From positions 1 through 64,000 of the forward strand of contig CAWHYF010000001.1 in the NCBI GenBank assembly GCA_963833585.1: 64,000 nt of DNA. Reading direction: 5' to 3'. The notes under the pieces were generated by a model. It did not search any database and was not told the DNA's origin. It saw only the letters and a program-made list of their open reading frames with translations. The stretch is from Bog-756 sp963833585. GTDB taxonomy: Bacteria > Actinomycetota > Acidimicrobiia > Acidimicrobiales > RAAP-2. Each line of letters begins with the position of its first letter. Position 1 is the stretch's first letter. Positions 45,922 through 54,100 of this stretch are shown here, piece by piece. The translations under genes and the position numbers were made by a program.

Positions 45922-46677
45922 ATGACGCGTCACCTCGAGGGAACAGTGGCCCTGGTTACGGGAGCGTCCAGCGGCATCGGCGAGGCCACCGCCGTCGCCC
46001 TGGCCGCGAAGGGAGCCACCGTGAGCATCGCCGCCAGGCGCCGGGACCGCCTGGAGCAGGTGGCCGAACGGATCGACGGCGACGTGCTGGTGGTGGAGAC
46101 CGACATCACCGACGAGGCGGCAGCCCGGGCTCTGGTGGAGGCCACCGTGTCCGAGTTCGGCCGGCTGGACATCGTCATCAACAACGCCGGGGTCATGCTG
46201 CTCGGGCCGATCATCGACGCTCCGGTGGAGGAGTGGCGACGGATGATCGAGCTCAATCTGCTGGGCCTGCTCTACACCACCCACGCTGCCCTCCCGCACC
46301 TCCTGGCGGCGGCGGACCAGGAGCCCCGGCGGGTAGCCGACCTCGTGAACATCAGCTCGGTGGCGGGGCGGTTCGCCCGCGCCGGAAGCGGTGTCTACAA
46401 CGCCACCAAGTTCGGTGTGGGGGCGTTCTCGGAAGCCCTCCGCCAGGAGGTCACCCGCCGCCACGTCCGGGTCAGCCTGATCGAGCCCGGCGCCACCCGG
46501 ACCGAGTTGGCCAGCCACAACCGGCCCGAGATCCTGGAGACCATCGGCGCCAACTTCGGGCAGACCGAGCTCATGCAGGCCGAGGACATCGCCGAGTCGA
46601 TCACCTTCATGGTGACCCGTCCCCGCCGCGTGGTCGTCAACGAAGTGCTGATCCGTCCCACCGAACAGGAACGCTGA
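45922..46677 (+). CDS. Short-chain dehydrogenase/reductase (SDR)
   Basis: Classical SDR of 251 residues. The NAD(P)-binding TGASSGIG lies at 13-20, followed by the NNAG motif at 87-90 and the catalytic Ser of NISS with Tyr159 and Lys163 in YNATK. The C-terminal segment LIEPGATRTELASHN is characteristic. GGGGAAG upstream is the ribosome site. The next gene (a thioesterase) starts at the base after its stop, so SDR and two thioesterases form one operon. This suggests acyl-CoA or ketone metabolism. The substrate is unknown. Confidence 0.92.
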   Translation: MTRHLEGTVALVTGASSGIGEATAVALAAKGATVSIAARRRDRLEQVAERIDGDVLVVETDITDEAAARALVEATVSEFGRLDIVINNAGVMLLGPIIDAPVEEWRRMIELNLLGLLYTTHAALPHLLAAADQEPRRVADLVNISSVAGRFARAGSGVYNATKFGVGAFSEALRQEVTRRHVRVSLIEPGATRTELASHNRPEILETIGANFGQTELMQAEDIAESITFMVTRPRRVVVNEVLIRPTEQER

Positions 46678-47649
46678 GTGGCCGTCGGGGGCTACCCGCC
46701 ACCCGGCCACTTCCTCGGTGATCTTGGATTCCGGACCGAGGTGCTCTCCGACACCCGTGCCGTGGCCCGCACCCGGGTGGGCCCGTTCGTCACCGGGGCC
46801 GACGGGGGGGCACGGATCGGGGTCCTGGCCACGCTGGTGGACGTGGTGGGCGGTCTCCTGGGGGTGCGGATCCTGCGGCCGGACTGGATGGCCACCGCCG
46901 ATCTCACCCTCCAGCTGGTCCGGCCGGCCGTGGGTCCAGAGGTAGAGGCCCGGGCCGAGCTGGTGCGCCGCGGCAACACCACCATGGTCATCGAGGCACT
47001 CGTGGTCAACGTGCGCGAGGACGGCACCGAGGTGCTGGACGGACACGGGGCCTCGGCCCCGGTGGCCTGGTCGACGCTCACCTTCGCCGTCCTTCCCGGA
47101 GGCAATCGGAACGCCACGGAGACCCTGCCTTTCGACTTGCCCACCACCTTCGACATCGACGGCGGCGGGCTGGCCCGGCCGCTGGTGGAGACGATGGGGA
47201 TGTCGGTCCCGGGTGGAGTGGACGGTGGGGTCTCGCTTCCGGTTCACCCCTACTTGCACAACTCCATCGGGGCGGTGCAGGGAGGAGCCATGGCCCTCCT
47301 GGGGGAGGTGGCCGCCGCCGAGGCCCTGGCCGCGGCCGTCGGCCGTCCGGTGGCGTCCGTGGTGGTCACCGACCTGCAGGTGGCCTACCTGACCCTGGGC
47401 CGGGTGGGGCCCATCGTGACCCGGGCCACCGTGCTGGACACGGCGTCCGGGTCAGGGGGCGGTGGTGCTCCCGTCCCGGTGAGCGGCAGCGCGGTGGTGG
47501 AGCTGCTGGACTCGGGGGCCGACGACCGCCTCACCACGGTGGTCAACGCCCGGGGGATGCCGGCTGAGCTCTTCGCGGTGGTCCAGTCGCCGCCGGCGGG
47601 TCCGGACCCATCGGTCCCGACGGTCGGTTCGGACATGGGGGCGCGGTGA
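46678..47649 (+). CDS. Double-hotdog thioesterase family protein
   Basis: A 323-residue protein with two hotdog domains of the PaaI/acyl-CoA thioesterase type. The first has GVLATLVDVVGGLLGVRIL, the second SIGAVQGGAMALLGEVAAAEAL, the latter matching the HGG...D/E helix region of PaaI-like enzymes. The protein likely forms a pseudodimer. The start is GTG at 46678, immediately after the SDR stop; its own stop overlaps the next gene as GTGA. Hydrolysis of an acyl-CoA is the expected reaction; the acyl group is unknown. Confidence 0.8.
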   Translation: MAVGGYPPPGHFLGDLGFRTEVLSDTRAVARTRVGPFVTGADGGARIGVLATLVDVVGGLLGVRILRPDWMATADLTLQLVRPAVGPEVEARAELVRRGNTTMVIEALVVNVREDGTEVLDGHGASAPVAWSTLTFAVLPGGNRNATETLPFDLPTTFDIDGGGLARPLVETMGMSVPGGVDGGVSLPVHPYLHNSIGAVQGGAMALLGEVAAAEALAAAVGRPVASVVVTDLQVAYLTLGRVGPIVTRATVLDTASGSGGGGAPVPVSGSAVVELLDSGADDRLTTVVNARGMPAELFAVVQSPPAGPDPSVPTVGSDMGAR

Positions 47650-48530
47650 GCGGGGTCAGACCGACCGGTCCGGTCGACGCCCGTCATTACATGAGCGAGT
47701 ACTTCCGGCTGGAGCGCTGGGAGATCCCCCCGCCGGACGGGGACGGGCAGTTCTCGGAGTTCGCGGGGCGGATGCCGCTGGACGACCATCACCGCGGGTC
47801 GGGTGGCGGGATGCGCACCGGGGCCCTGCTCACCAACATCGACTCGGTGGGGGGCTTCCTGGCCGGGCTGTCGGTGCTGCCCCGCTGGATCGTGACCACC
47901 AGCCTGATGTGCACGGTGACTCGGCTCGACCACCGCGGCCCCCTTCGGGTCCACGGGCGGGTCCTCCGCCGCGGGCGCAACTCGGTGGTGGTCGGCCTGG
48001 ACGTGGTCGACGAGGGGCGGGCCGCCGTGTTGGTGGCGGCCTCGACCGCCACCTTCTCCGTCCTCGACCCGGGGGAGATGAATGTCGGCTTCGAGCGACC
48101 GGCAGTGGTGCCCATGCCACCGCCCACCGTCGATGCCCCCCCTCCCGAGGAGTTCTTCCGGATCGAGCCCGGGGCCGGTACCGTCACCCGGCTCGAGCTG
48201 GCGGACCACCTCCGCAACCCCTGGGGGATCCTCCACGGCGGTGCGGTGGCCGTTCTCGCCGATGTGGCGGCCTGCCGGGCCGCGGCCGGAGTGGACCAGG
48301 CGGGCGGACCCCCGGGAGCGGCCCCTGGCTCGGCGTCGGCCGTGGCCGGAGTGGCGGCCGCCGACACCGTGCTCCACTTCCTGCGACCGGTTCGGATCGG
48401 ACCGGTCGAGGCCCGCTGCCGGGTCCTCGGAGGTCCTCCCGGCCGGACCCTGGTGCGAGTGGCGATCCACGACGTGGGGTCGCACGACCGGATGGTGGCC
48501 CTGGCCTCGGTGGTGGTGCTGGCCGTCTGA
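47646..48530 (+). CDS. Double-hotdog thioesterase family protein (paralogue)
   Basis: A 294-residue paralogue of the preceding gene with the same two-domain hotdog plan. The first domain has MRTGALLTNIDSVGGFLAGL, the second NPWGILHGGAVAVLADVAAC, where HGG is intact. The GTG start overlaps the upstream stop by four bases (GTGA), so translation is coupled. Two similar but diverged thioesterase-like proteins in one operon suggest a heteromeric enzyme or two related substrates. It is the last gene of the SDR operon, followed by about 150 bases carrying the iron-type promoter. Confidence 0.8.
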   Translation: MSGVRPTGPVDARHYMSEYFRLERWEIPPPDGDGQFSEFAGRMPLDDHHRGSGGGMRTGALLTNIDSVGGFLAGLSVLPRWIVTTSLMCTVTRLDHRGPLRVHGRVLRRGRNSVVVGLDVVDEGRAAVLVAASTATFSVLDPGEMNVGFERPAVVPMPPPTVDAPPPEEFFRIEPGAGTVTRLELADHLRNPWGILHGGAVAVLADVAACRAAAGVDQAGGPPGAAPGSASAVAGVAAADTVLHFLRPVRIGPVEARCRVLGGPPGRTLVRVAIHDVGSHDRMVALASVVVLAV

Positions 48531-48610
48531 GTCGCCTGGACCCCTGCCCGATGGCCCGCCACGGGCGTGCCCGGACGAGGGAAGCAGGTCGTCCCGACCC
48601 GGACACAGGG

Positions 48611-48644
48611 TTGACATAGCCTGTTAATTAGGGTTACCTAACAT
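48611..48644 (+). promoter_or_regulatory. Promoter with DtxR/IdeR-like iron box
   Basis: TTGACA (48611-48616) is a good -35 element. Overlapping the expected -10 area is a DtxR/IdeR-type site at 48623-48641. Read on the minus strand it begins TTAGGTAACCCTAA and matches about 13 of 19 positions of the consensus TTAGGTTAGSCTAACCTAA, including both TTAGG and CTAA half-site cores. The next gene encodes an iron permease, which fits iron-dependent repression. Confidence 0.7.
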
Positions 48645-48677
48645 TTGGACTATGCGATCGTACCCCGGGGCACCACG

Positions 48678-49607
48678 ATGATTCCGACCTTCGTCATCTT
48701 CCTGCGGGAGGGGGTCGAGGCCAGCATGATCGTGGCCATCCTTTTGGCCTACCTGGACAAGATCGGCCAACGCCGCCACTTCCGGGACGTCTTCATCGGC
48801 GTGGGCGCGGCCCTTGTCCTCATGGTGGGGGGAGGCGTCACCGCCTACCTGGTGATCGAGCAGTACGACGGCTCGACGGTTCAGACGGTGTTCGAGACCG
48901 TCACCTACCTGGTGGCGGCCTGCGTGCTCACGTACATGACCTTCTGGATGCAGTCCCACAGCCGAACCATGTCGGCCGAGCTCCAGCGGCGGTCGGAGGA
49001 GGCCCTGAACGGCAGGGCCCGTTTCGGGCTGGGCCTCCTGGCCTTCCAGGCCGTCGGCCGCGAGGGGCTGGAGACGATGGTCTTCACCCTGGCCATCGTG
49101 TTCGCCTCGTCGAACCAGGCCGCCACGTCTTCCCACGGTCGGGGCCTCCTGTTCGGCGCCCTGTTGGGACTGGGGGTGGCCATGGCGGTGGCGTATGTGA
49201 TCTTCAAGCTGGGCCGGCGACTCAACCTGGTCCTCTTCTTCCGGATCATCGGTGTGGTGCTCATGGTCTTCGCCGCCGGCCTCCTGGCCGATGCGGTCGA
49301 GAACATGCAGGAGTTGGGCTGGCTCCCGTTCCTCGGCCACCCCCTCTGGAACACGAGCGCCTTCCTCAGTGAGGACAGCTCCCTCGGGGACGTGTTCCAC
49401 AGTCTCCTGGGGTACGCCGACCATCCGACGGTGCTGCAGGCGGCCGTGTGGGTGACCTTCGTGGCGGTGACGGCCACGTTGTTCATCCGGATCGGCCGTC
49501 GGGGTCGGCCGTCCGCCGCCTCGACCCCTGGCGGGACGCCGCTCAGCGCCGTCGGCACCGCCTCGGCGTCCGAACCCGTCGGGGACTCGGCCAAGACCGG
49601 TTCCTGA
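48678..49607 (+). CDS. FTR1-family high-affinity iron permease (EfeU-like)
   Basis: Seven-helix iron permease of 309 residues. Both iron-translocation motifs are present: REGVE at residues 10-14 in the first helix and REGLE at 128-132 in the fourth. A long acidic-basic loop (MQSHSRTMSAELQRRSEEAL) lies between helices 3 and 4. The Ser/Thr-rich C-terminal tail is variable. EfeU-type permeases import iron together with EfeO and EfeB or a ferroxidase; neither partner is in this window. The ATG at 48678 puts the first REGxE at the standard place. The upstream DtxR/IdeR-like box predicts expression under iron starvation. Confidence 0.92.
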   Translation: MIPTFVIFLREGVEASMIVAILLAYLDKIGQRRHFRDVFIGVGAALVLMVGGGVTAYLVIEQYDGSTVQTVFETVTYLVAACVLTYMTFWMQSHSRTMSAELQRRSEEALNGRARFGLGLLAFQAVGREGLETMVFTLAIVFASSNQAATSSHGRGLLFGALLGLGVAMAVAYVIFKLGRRLNLVLFFRIIGVVLMVFAAGLLADAVENMQELGWLPFLGHPLWNTSAFLSEDSSLGDVFHSLLGYADHPTVLQAAVWVTFVAVTATLFIRIGRRGRPSAASTPGGTPLSAVGTASASEPVGDSAKTGS

Positions 49608-49638
49608 TCGACCCCGGCGCCCGCGGGCTGGCGCCTGG

Positions 49639-49684
49639 CGGCCTCGATCTCCCGTGGCCAGCGGCCTCGACCTCCCGTGGCCAG
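49639..49684. repeat. Tandem 23-base duplication
   Basis: Two consecutive 23-base copies, 49639-49661 and 49662-49684, each beginning CGGCCTCGA and ending TCCCGTGGCCAG, differing in one base. It lies in the spacer between the iron permease and the SDR, and shows no further structure. Confidence 0.8.
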
Positions 49685-49771
49685 GGGTACGCTCGACCTC
49701 ACCCCCGAGGCCACCGCGTCCGGCACGGCGCCCGACCTCCGGGGTGAGGAGACCGACCCCGGGGACCGCCC

Positions 49772-50666
49772 ATGCGCGCAGGATCGACGACCCCGTCCAT
49801 GCACGGACGGACCGTGGTGATCACCGGCGCCAACTCGGGAGTGGGCAAGGCCACGGCCACGGCGCTGGCCGCCGCCGGTGCGGACACCGTGATCACCGCC
49901 CGGCACCCGGATCGTGGTCGAGCGGCCCTGGCCGACATCCGTCGGACCAGCGGATCGGACCGGGTGGACCTGGTGGTATTCGACTTGGCCGACCTGGCCT
50001 CGGTCCGTCGGGGAGCGGAGCAGATCCTGGACCGGTGTCCGACGATCGATGTGCTGATCAACAACGCCGGTTTGGTCCAGTCGCGAGCGCGGCGAGACGG
50101 TCGACGGGTTCGAGACCACCTTCGGGGTCAACCACCTGGGCCCGTTCCTCCTCACCCAGCTGCTGACCGACCGCCTCATCGAGTCCGCTCCCGCCCGGGT
50201 GGTCAACGTGGCCTCCACCGCACACCAAGGGGCCCGTCGTGGCCTCGACTTCGATGATCTCCAGTCCAGCCGCCACTACCGGGGGATGCGGGCCTACAGC
50301 CGCTCCAAGCTGGCCAACATCCTGTTCACCTCGGAGCTGGCCCGCCGGCTGTCCGACACCGGGGTCACCGCCAATTCGCTCCATCCGGGCACGGTGGCCT
50401 CCGGTTTCGCACGGGACGACGATGCCAGGGGCTTTCTGGCCTTCGGTGTGAGGGTGATCAAGCCGTTCATCCTGACCCCGGAGAAGGGCGCCCGCACCTC
50501 GGTGTACCTGGCCTCGTCCCCGGAGGTGGACGACGTCAGCGGGCGGTATTTCGTCAAATGTCGGCCCCGGACCCCCTCGCCGGCGGCGCAAGACCAGGCG
50601 GCCGCCACGCTCCTATGGTCGGTCAGCGAGGAGCTCGTCGGGCGGGCCGGCGCCGGGGCCCACTGA
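49772..50666 (+). pseudogene. Short-chain dehydrogenase (retinol-dehydrogenase-like), single frameshift
   Basis: SDR of about 298 residues if one extra base is removed. The first part has TVVITGANSGVGKATA, ITARHPDRGRAALAD and VLINNAGLVQS. The frame then shifts near 50080: reading on in the next frame gives ERGETVDGFETTFGVNHLGP and the rest, including VNVASTAHQG, catalytic YSRSK and SLHPGTVASGF. This matches the retinol dehydrogenase/WW-domain-oxidoreductase-like SDR group common in actinobacteria. GGGGA before the ATG at 49772 is the ribosome site. If the shift is real, the product would lack the catalytic half. Confidence 0.85.
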
Positions 50667-50833
50667 GCTGCGGGCAATCTGAGCGATCGGCCGGCGTATC
50701 GACACGGGCCGGCCGACGAGGGTGCCGTCGACTCCAACCGGGAACCGTCCGCGCCCCCCGCGAATGGCGGCCCTAGTGTCTTCCTCCAGTGGCGGCGCGC
50801 CCGAACGGTCCGTCACCCGTCGGGGAGGTTGCC

Positions 50834-51415
50834 GTGTCGAACCCAGAAATGAGCGTCACGCCGGGGGAGCGGGACTTCCTCCGCCTGGTTGGAAAGTCGT
50901 GGGGGTGGGTCCTGTTCTTCGGGATCGCGACCCTCATCTTGGGGGTGCTGGTGGTGTGGAGGCCCAAGGACACCATCTACGCCTTCGCCATCCTGCTCGG
51001 CATCTGGCTGTTCGTGGCCGGCCTGTTCAGGATCGTGATGGCCATCGCAGACCACGAGGACAGCGGTGGCACCCGATGGATGCTGGCCGTCCTCGGCCTG
51101 CTGTCGGTGATCATCGGCATCCTGTTCCTACGTCATACCGAGGAGACGGTCACCACCCTGGCCTTCCTCATCGGGCTGTTCTGGGTGGTGGGCGGGATCA
51201 TCGAGTTCTTCACCGCCTACAGCGACCACGGGTCCGGGGCCCGCGGCTTCCGGATCGCCATGGGTGTACTGGCCTTCGCCGCCGGCGTGGTGACCCTGGT
51301 CTGGCCGCACGTGACGCTGGGCGTACTGGCCGTGCTCATGGGGATCTGGCTCATCCTCTACGGCGTGCTGGAGATCGCCCTGTCGCTCCAGCTCCGCCAT
51401 CTGGCCGACGTGTAG
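50834..51415 (+). CDS. HdeD-like (DUF308) membrane protein
   Basis: A 193-residue membrane protein with six predicted helices in three pairs, the DUF308/HdeD arrangement. The helices include WVLFFGIATLILGVLVVW, AFAILLGIWLFVAGLFRI, LAVLGLLSVIIGILFL, LAFLIGLFWVVGGIIEF and LGVLAVLMGIWLILYGVLEI. HdeD is linked to acid resistance in enterobacteria; in actinobacteria the family is uncharacterised. GTG 50834 is preceded by GGGGAGG, a strong ribosome site. Confidence 0.85.
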   Translation: MSNPEMSVTPGERDFLRLVGKSWGWVLFFGIATLILGVLVVWRPKDTIYAFAILLGIWLFVAGLFRIVMAIADHEDSGGTRWMLAVLGLLSVIIGILFLRHTEETVTTLAFLIGLFWVVGGIIEFFTAYSDHGSGARGFRIAMGVLAFAAGVVTLVWPHVTLGVLAVLMGIWLILYGVLEIALSLQLRHLADV

Positions 51416-51431
51416 CGGACGGCCGGGCGCG

Positions 51432-53285
51432 TCAGCCGTAGGGTCCGGCCATCCCCACGATCGGTTTGTTGAGGGCGATCGAGCCGGCCGAACCGAAGAA
51501 CGGGGCGTTGCCGTAGGCGAAGATGCCTCCGTCGCTGGCCACCAGCCAATACCCGCCCCCGTCCGGGGTAGCGGCCATCCCCACGATGGGCTTGTTCAGC
51601 TTGATGCTCCCGGCTGAACCGTAGAAGTTGGCGTTGCCGTAGTTGAAGATGCCTCCGTCGCTGGCCACCAGCCAGTAGCCCCCACCGTCCTGGGTGGCGG
51701 CCATCCCCACGATGGGCTGGTTCAGCGGTGAGCCGCCGTGGGAGCCGTTGAAGGCGGCGTCGCCGTAGGTGAAGATGCCGCCGTCGCTGGCCACCAGCCA
51801 GTACCCCCCGCCGTCGGGTGTGGCGGCCATCCCCACGACGGGCTGGTTGAGCGGCGAGCCACCGTGCCCTCCGAAGAACTTCGCGTCGCCGTAATTGAAG
51901 ATGCCCCCGTCGCTGGCCACCAGCCAGTACCCCCCGCCGTCCGGCGTGGCGGCCATCCCCACGACCGGCTTGTTCAACTTGATCGACCCGGCCGAACCGT
52001 GAAAGCCGGCGTCACCGAAGTTGAAGACGCCGCCGTCACCGGCCACCAACCAGTAGCCGAGACCGTCCGGCGATCCGGCCATACCCACGATCGGGCTGTT
52101 GAGGTGGAGGCTGCCCGTCGAGCCGAAGAAGCCCGATCCGCCGTAGTTGAAGATCCCGCCGTCGGACGCCGCCAGCGTGTAACCGGTCGACGGGACGAAC
52201 AGTACGTTGTCCGGCCCGGACAGGGTCGTACTGGCTCCCGACAGGCTGGAGACGGCGGTGGGGGTGCCGGAGGCAGCCAGTTGGGCCGGTGAGAACTCGG
52301 CGACCGAGTTGCCCTGGAAGTTGGCCACCCAGAGGTTCCCGAACGGGTCGAACGTGAGGCCGTCGGGGTTGCTGATGCTGGTGCCGTCGCTGGCGAGGGT
52401 GACGGCCGGCACCGGTGCGCCGCTCGAAGCGAGCTGGGCCGGGGTGAACGCGACGACGCTACCGGGTGCCATCTCGTTGGCCACCCAGAGTCGGCCCGAG
52501 CGATCGAAGGCCAGGGAATGGGGGATGTTGATGCTGCCGGCCGTGGCCGCAAGTGTCACCACCGGCGTCGGCGATCCGCTGGTGTTGAGCTGGCCGCGCC
52601 CGTAGCTCACGATCGTGTTGCTGGTGTCGTTGCCGACCCAGGCGTTGCCGGATGCGTCGATGGCGAGTGATGCCGGTCCGCTCAGTGCCGGTCCGGTGAT
52701 GGTCACGGCAGGGGTCGGTGCTCCCGAAGCGGCCAGCTGGCTGGGCGTGAACTCGACCAGGCTCGGGGCCACCCCGGAGTTCACGACCCAGAGGTCACCG
52801 GATCGGTCGAAGACCAGGGAACTGGGCTGCACGATGCTCGGCGTGGCGTCGGCGGAGAGGACGACCGCCGGGTTCGGGCTGCCGCCCGCCGCCAGCTCGG
52901 CCTGGGTGAACTCGATGACGGTGTTGTTTCCGTTGTTCGCCACCCAAACGTCTCCGCCGTGGTCCATGGCCGCAGAGAAGGGGCCGCTGAGGGTGGAGGT
53001 CGGGCCGGAGACCGTGCTGGTCGGGGCGACGTTGCCGGTGGCGCCGGGGGCGAACGACAGGAGGGACGACGTGATGTCGTTGAGCACGTACATGGTGTTG
53101 GGGGGGGTCACGGATGCCGCGGCGTGCGGTGATGCCGCCGAGACATCCGACGTCGCCAGGATGATCGGCGCCACCAGGATGCCCAGCGTCAGGGTCACCG
53201 CTCCGAACAGGGAGAGACCGGGTCGGAAGCGCCTCGGCCTGCTCGTGCCTTGAACTGCCGCAATCCGACGTGCCGCGTGGTCCAT
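51432..53285 (-). CDS. Secreted beta-propeller protein with six GYW repeats
   Basis: Exported 617-residue protein with no enzyme domain recognised. After the signal peptide (SLFGAVTLTLGILVAPIIL) come about 300 residues of repeats resembling NHL or SMP-30-type propeller blades (SLVFDRSGDLWVVNSG, SLAIDASGNAWVGND, SLAFDRSGRLWVANE, GLTFDPFGNLWVANF), each followed by an AQLA.SG.P motif. The C-terminal 250 residues are six GYWLVASDGG repeats of 42 residues, the first (GYTLAASDGG) diverged and the last ending LNKPIVGMAGPYG. Two consecutive propeller-like domains suggest a surface binding protein. It lies convergent to the HdeD-like gene. Confidence 0.85.
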   Translation of the reverse strand: MDHAARRIAAVQGTSRPRRFRPGLSLFGAVTLTLGILVAPIILATSDVSAASPHAAASVTPPNTMYVLNDITSSLLSFAPGATGNVAPTSTVSGPTSTLSGPFSAAMDHGGDVWVANNGNNTVIEFTQAELAAGGSPNPAVVLSADATPSIVQPSSLVFDRSGDLWVVNSGVAPSLVEFTPSQLAASGAPTPAVTITGPALSGPASLAIDASGNAWVGNDTSNTIVSYGRGQLNTSGSPTPVVTLAATAGSINIPHSLAFDRSGRLWVANEMAPGSVVAFTPAQLASSGAPVPAVTLASDGTSISNPDGLTFDPFGNLWVANFQGNSVAEFSPAQLAASGTPTAVSSLSGASTTLSGPDNVLFVPSTGYTLAASDGGIFNYGGSGFFGSTGSLHLNSPIVGMAGSPDGLGYWLVAGDGGVFNFGDAGFHGSAGSIKLNKPVVGMAATPDGGGYWLVASDGGIFNYGDAKFFGGHGGSPLNQPVVGMAATPDGGGYWLVASDGGIFTYGDAAFNGSHGGSPLNQPIVGMAATQDGGGYWLVASDGGIFNYGNANFYGSAGSIKLNKPIVGMAATPDGGGYWLVASDGGIFAYGNAPFFGSAGSIALNKPIVGMAGPYG

Positions 53286-53392
53286 CGATCAATTCTCCCG
53301 CGATCGGGCCCCCGCAGGGCACATCGTGGCATGAGTCGGAGCGCCTGTCGACGAGGTTTCCGTGTCATCCCCCGGCGAGGTTGGCTCGCGGA

Positions 53393-54100
53393 CTACCTGG
53401 GCCGGAGGGCCTCCCGTAAAGCCACCGCCGCCTTGGCCTCCCGGACCTGCCCGGCGGTGAGCGGCGGGTGGCGGAGGGGCGTCCCGTCGGGCGCCAGCGA
53501 GGTGACCAGGAGATCCAGGTGTCGGAGCCAGGCGTCCGGGGAGACCGTGGCCGTCGCCTCGATCACCCCCCGCAACGACCAGAACAGCACCACCACGTCC
53601 TCGTACACCAGGTCGGCGCGGACCGCCCCGGCGTCCTGGGCCCGGGTCAACAGGGCGCGACCGGCTGTCTCGATCCGGTCGCGTACGTCCCCAGGGTTGT
53701 CGTTCCACAGGCGGGTCAGGCAGCCGACGTGTTCGAACTGGAGCCACCCGACGGCGCGCAGGTACTCGACGAACCCCTCGGCGGGCGACTCGTTCTCGAG
53801 GGCGGCGGTGGCGGCCGAAAGTACCGCCTCGAGGACCTCGGAGACCACTGCCTCGATGAGCAGCTCCTTGGTGGGGAACCGCCGGTACAGGGTGCCGACG
53901 CCGACGCCGGCCCGCTGGGCGATGACCTCGACCCCGATATCCACGCCTTCCTCGTCGAAGGCCGCCCGGGCGGCCGCGAGGATCTTGTCACGGTTGCGCG
54001 CCGCGTCGCGACGTAGCGCGGGGACGCCGGGATCGGGGCCGGTGCTCTCGACTGGGGGCCCGGCTGAAGGGGGGTGTAGGTGGGTGGGCGTGGTGGTCAT
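53393..54100 (-). CDS. TetR/AcrR-family transcriptional regulator
   Basis: TetR-family repressor of 235 residues. The N-terminal helix-turn-helix is clear: RNRDKILAAARAAFDEEGVD, then VIAQRAGVGVGTLYRRFPTK. The C-terminal domain is of the SACE/TetR_C type (RAVGWLQFEHVGCLTRLW). It overlaps the MFS exporter stop by ATGA at 54097-54100 and is therefore translated with it. The palindrome at 55690-55715, upstream of the exporter, is a good candidate for its operator, giving a self-limiting drug-inducible efflux unit. Confidence 0.9.
   Translation of the reverse strand: MTTTPTHLHPPSAGPPVESTGPDPGVPALRRDAARNRDKILAAARAAFDEEGVDIGVEVIAQRAGVGVGTLYRRFPTKELLIEAVVSEVLEAVLSAATAALENESPAEGFVEYLRAVGWLQFEHVGCLTRLWNDNPGDVRDRIETAGRALLTRAQDAGAVRADLVYEDVVVLFWSLRGVIEATATVSPDAWLRHLDLLVTSLAPDGTPLRHPPLTAGQVREAKAAVALREALRPR

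Noticed and set aside
45772..47259. 495-residue open frame on the minus strand
   Set aside because: Antisense to the SDR and first thioesterase, which have complete motifs and coupled starts on the plus strand.
51432..52180. Possible CRISPR or DNA-level tandem repeat array
   Set aside because: The 126-base period is the 42-residue protein repeat; copies differ at codon level and no spacer-like unique inserts occur.
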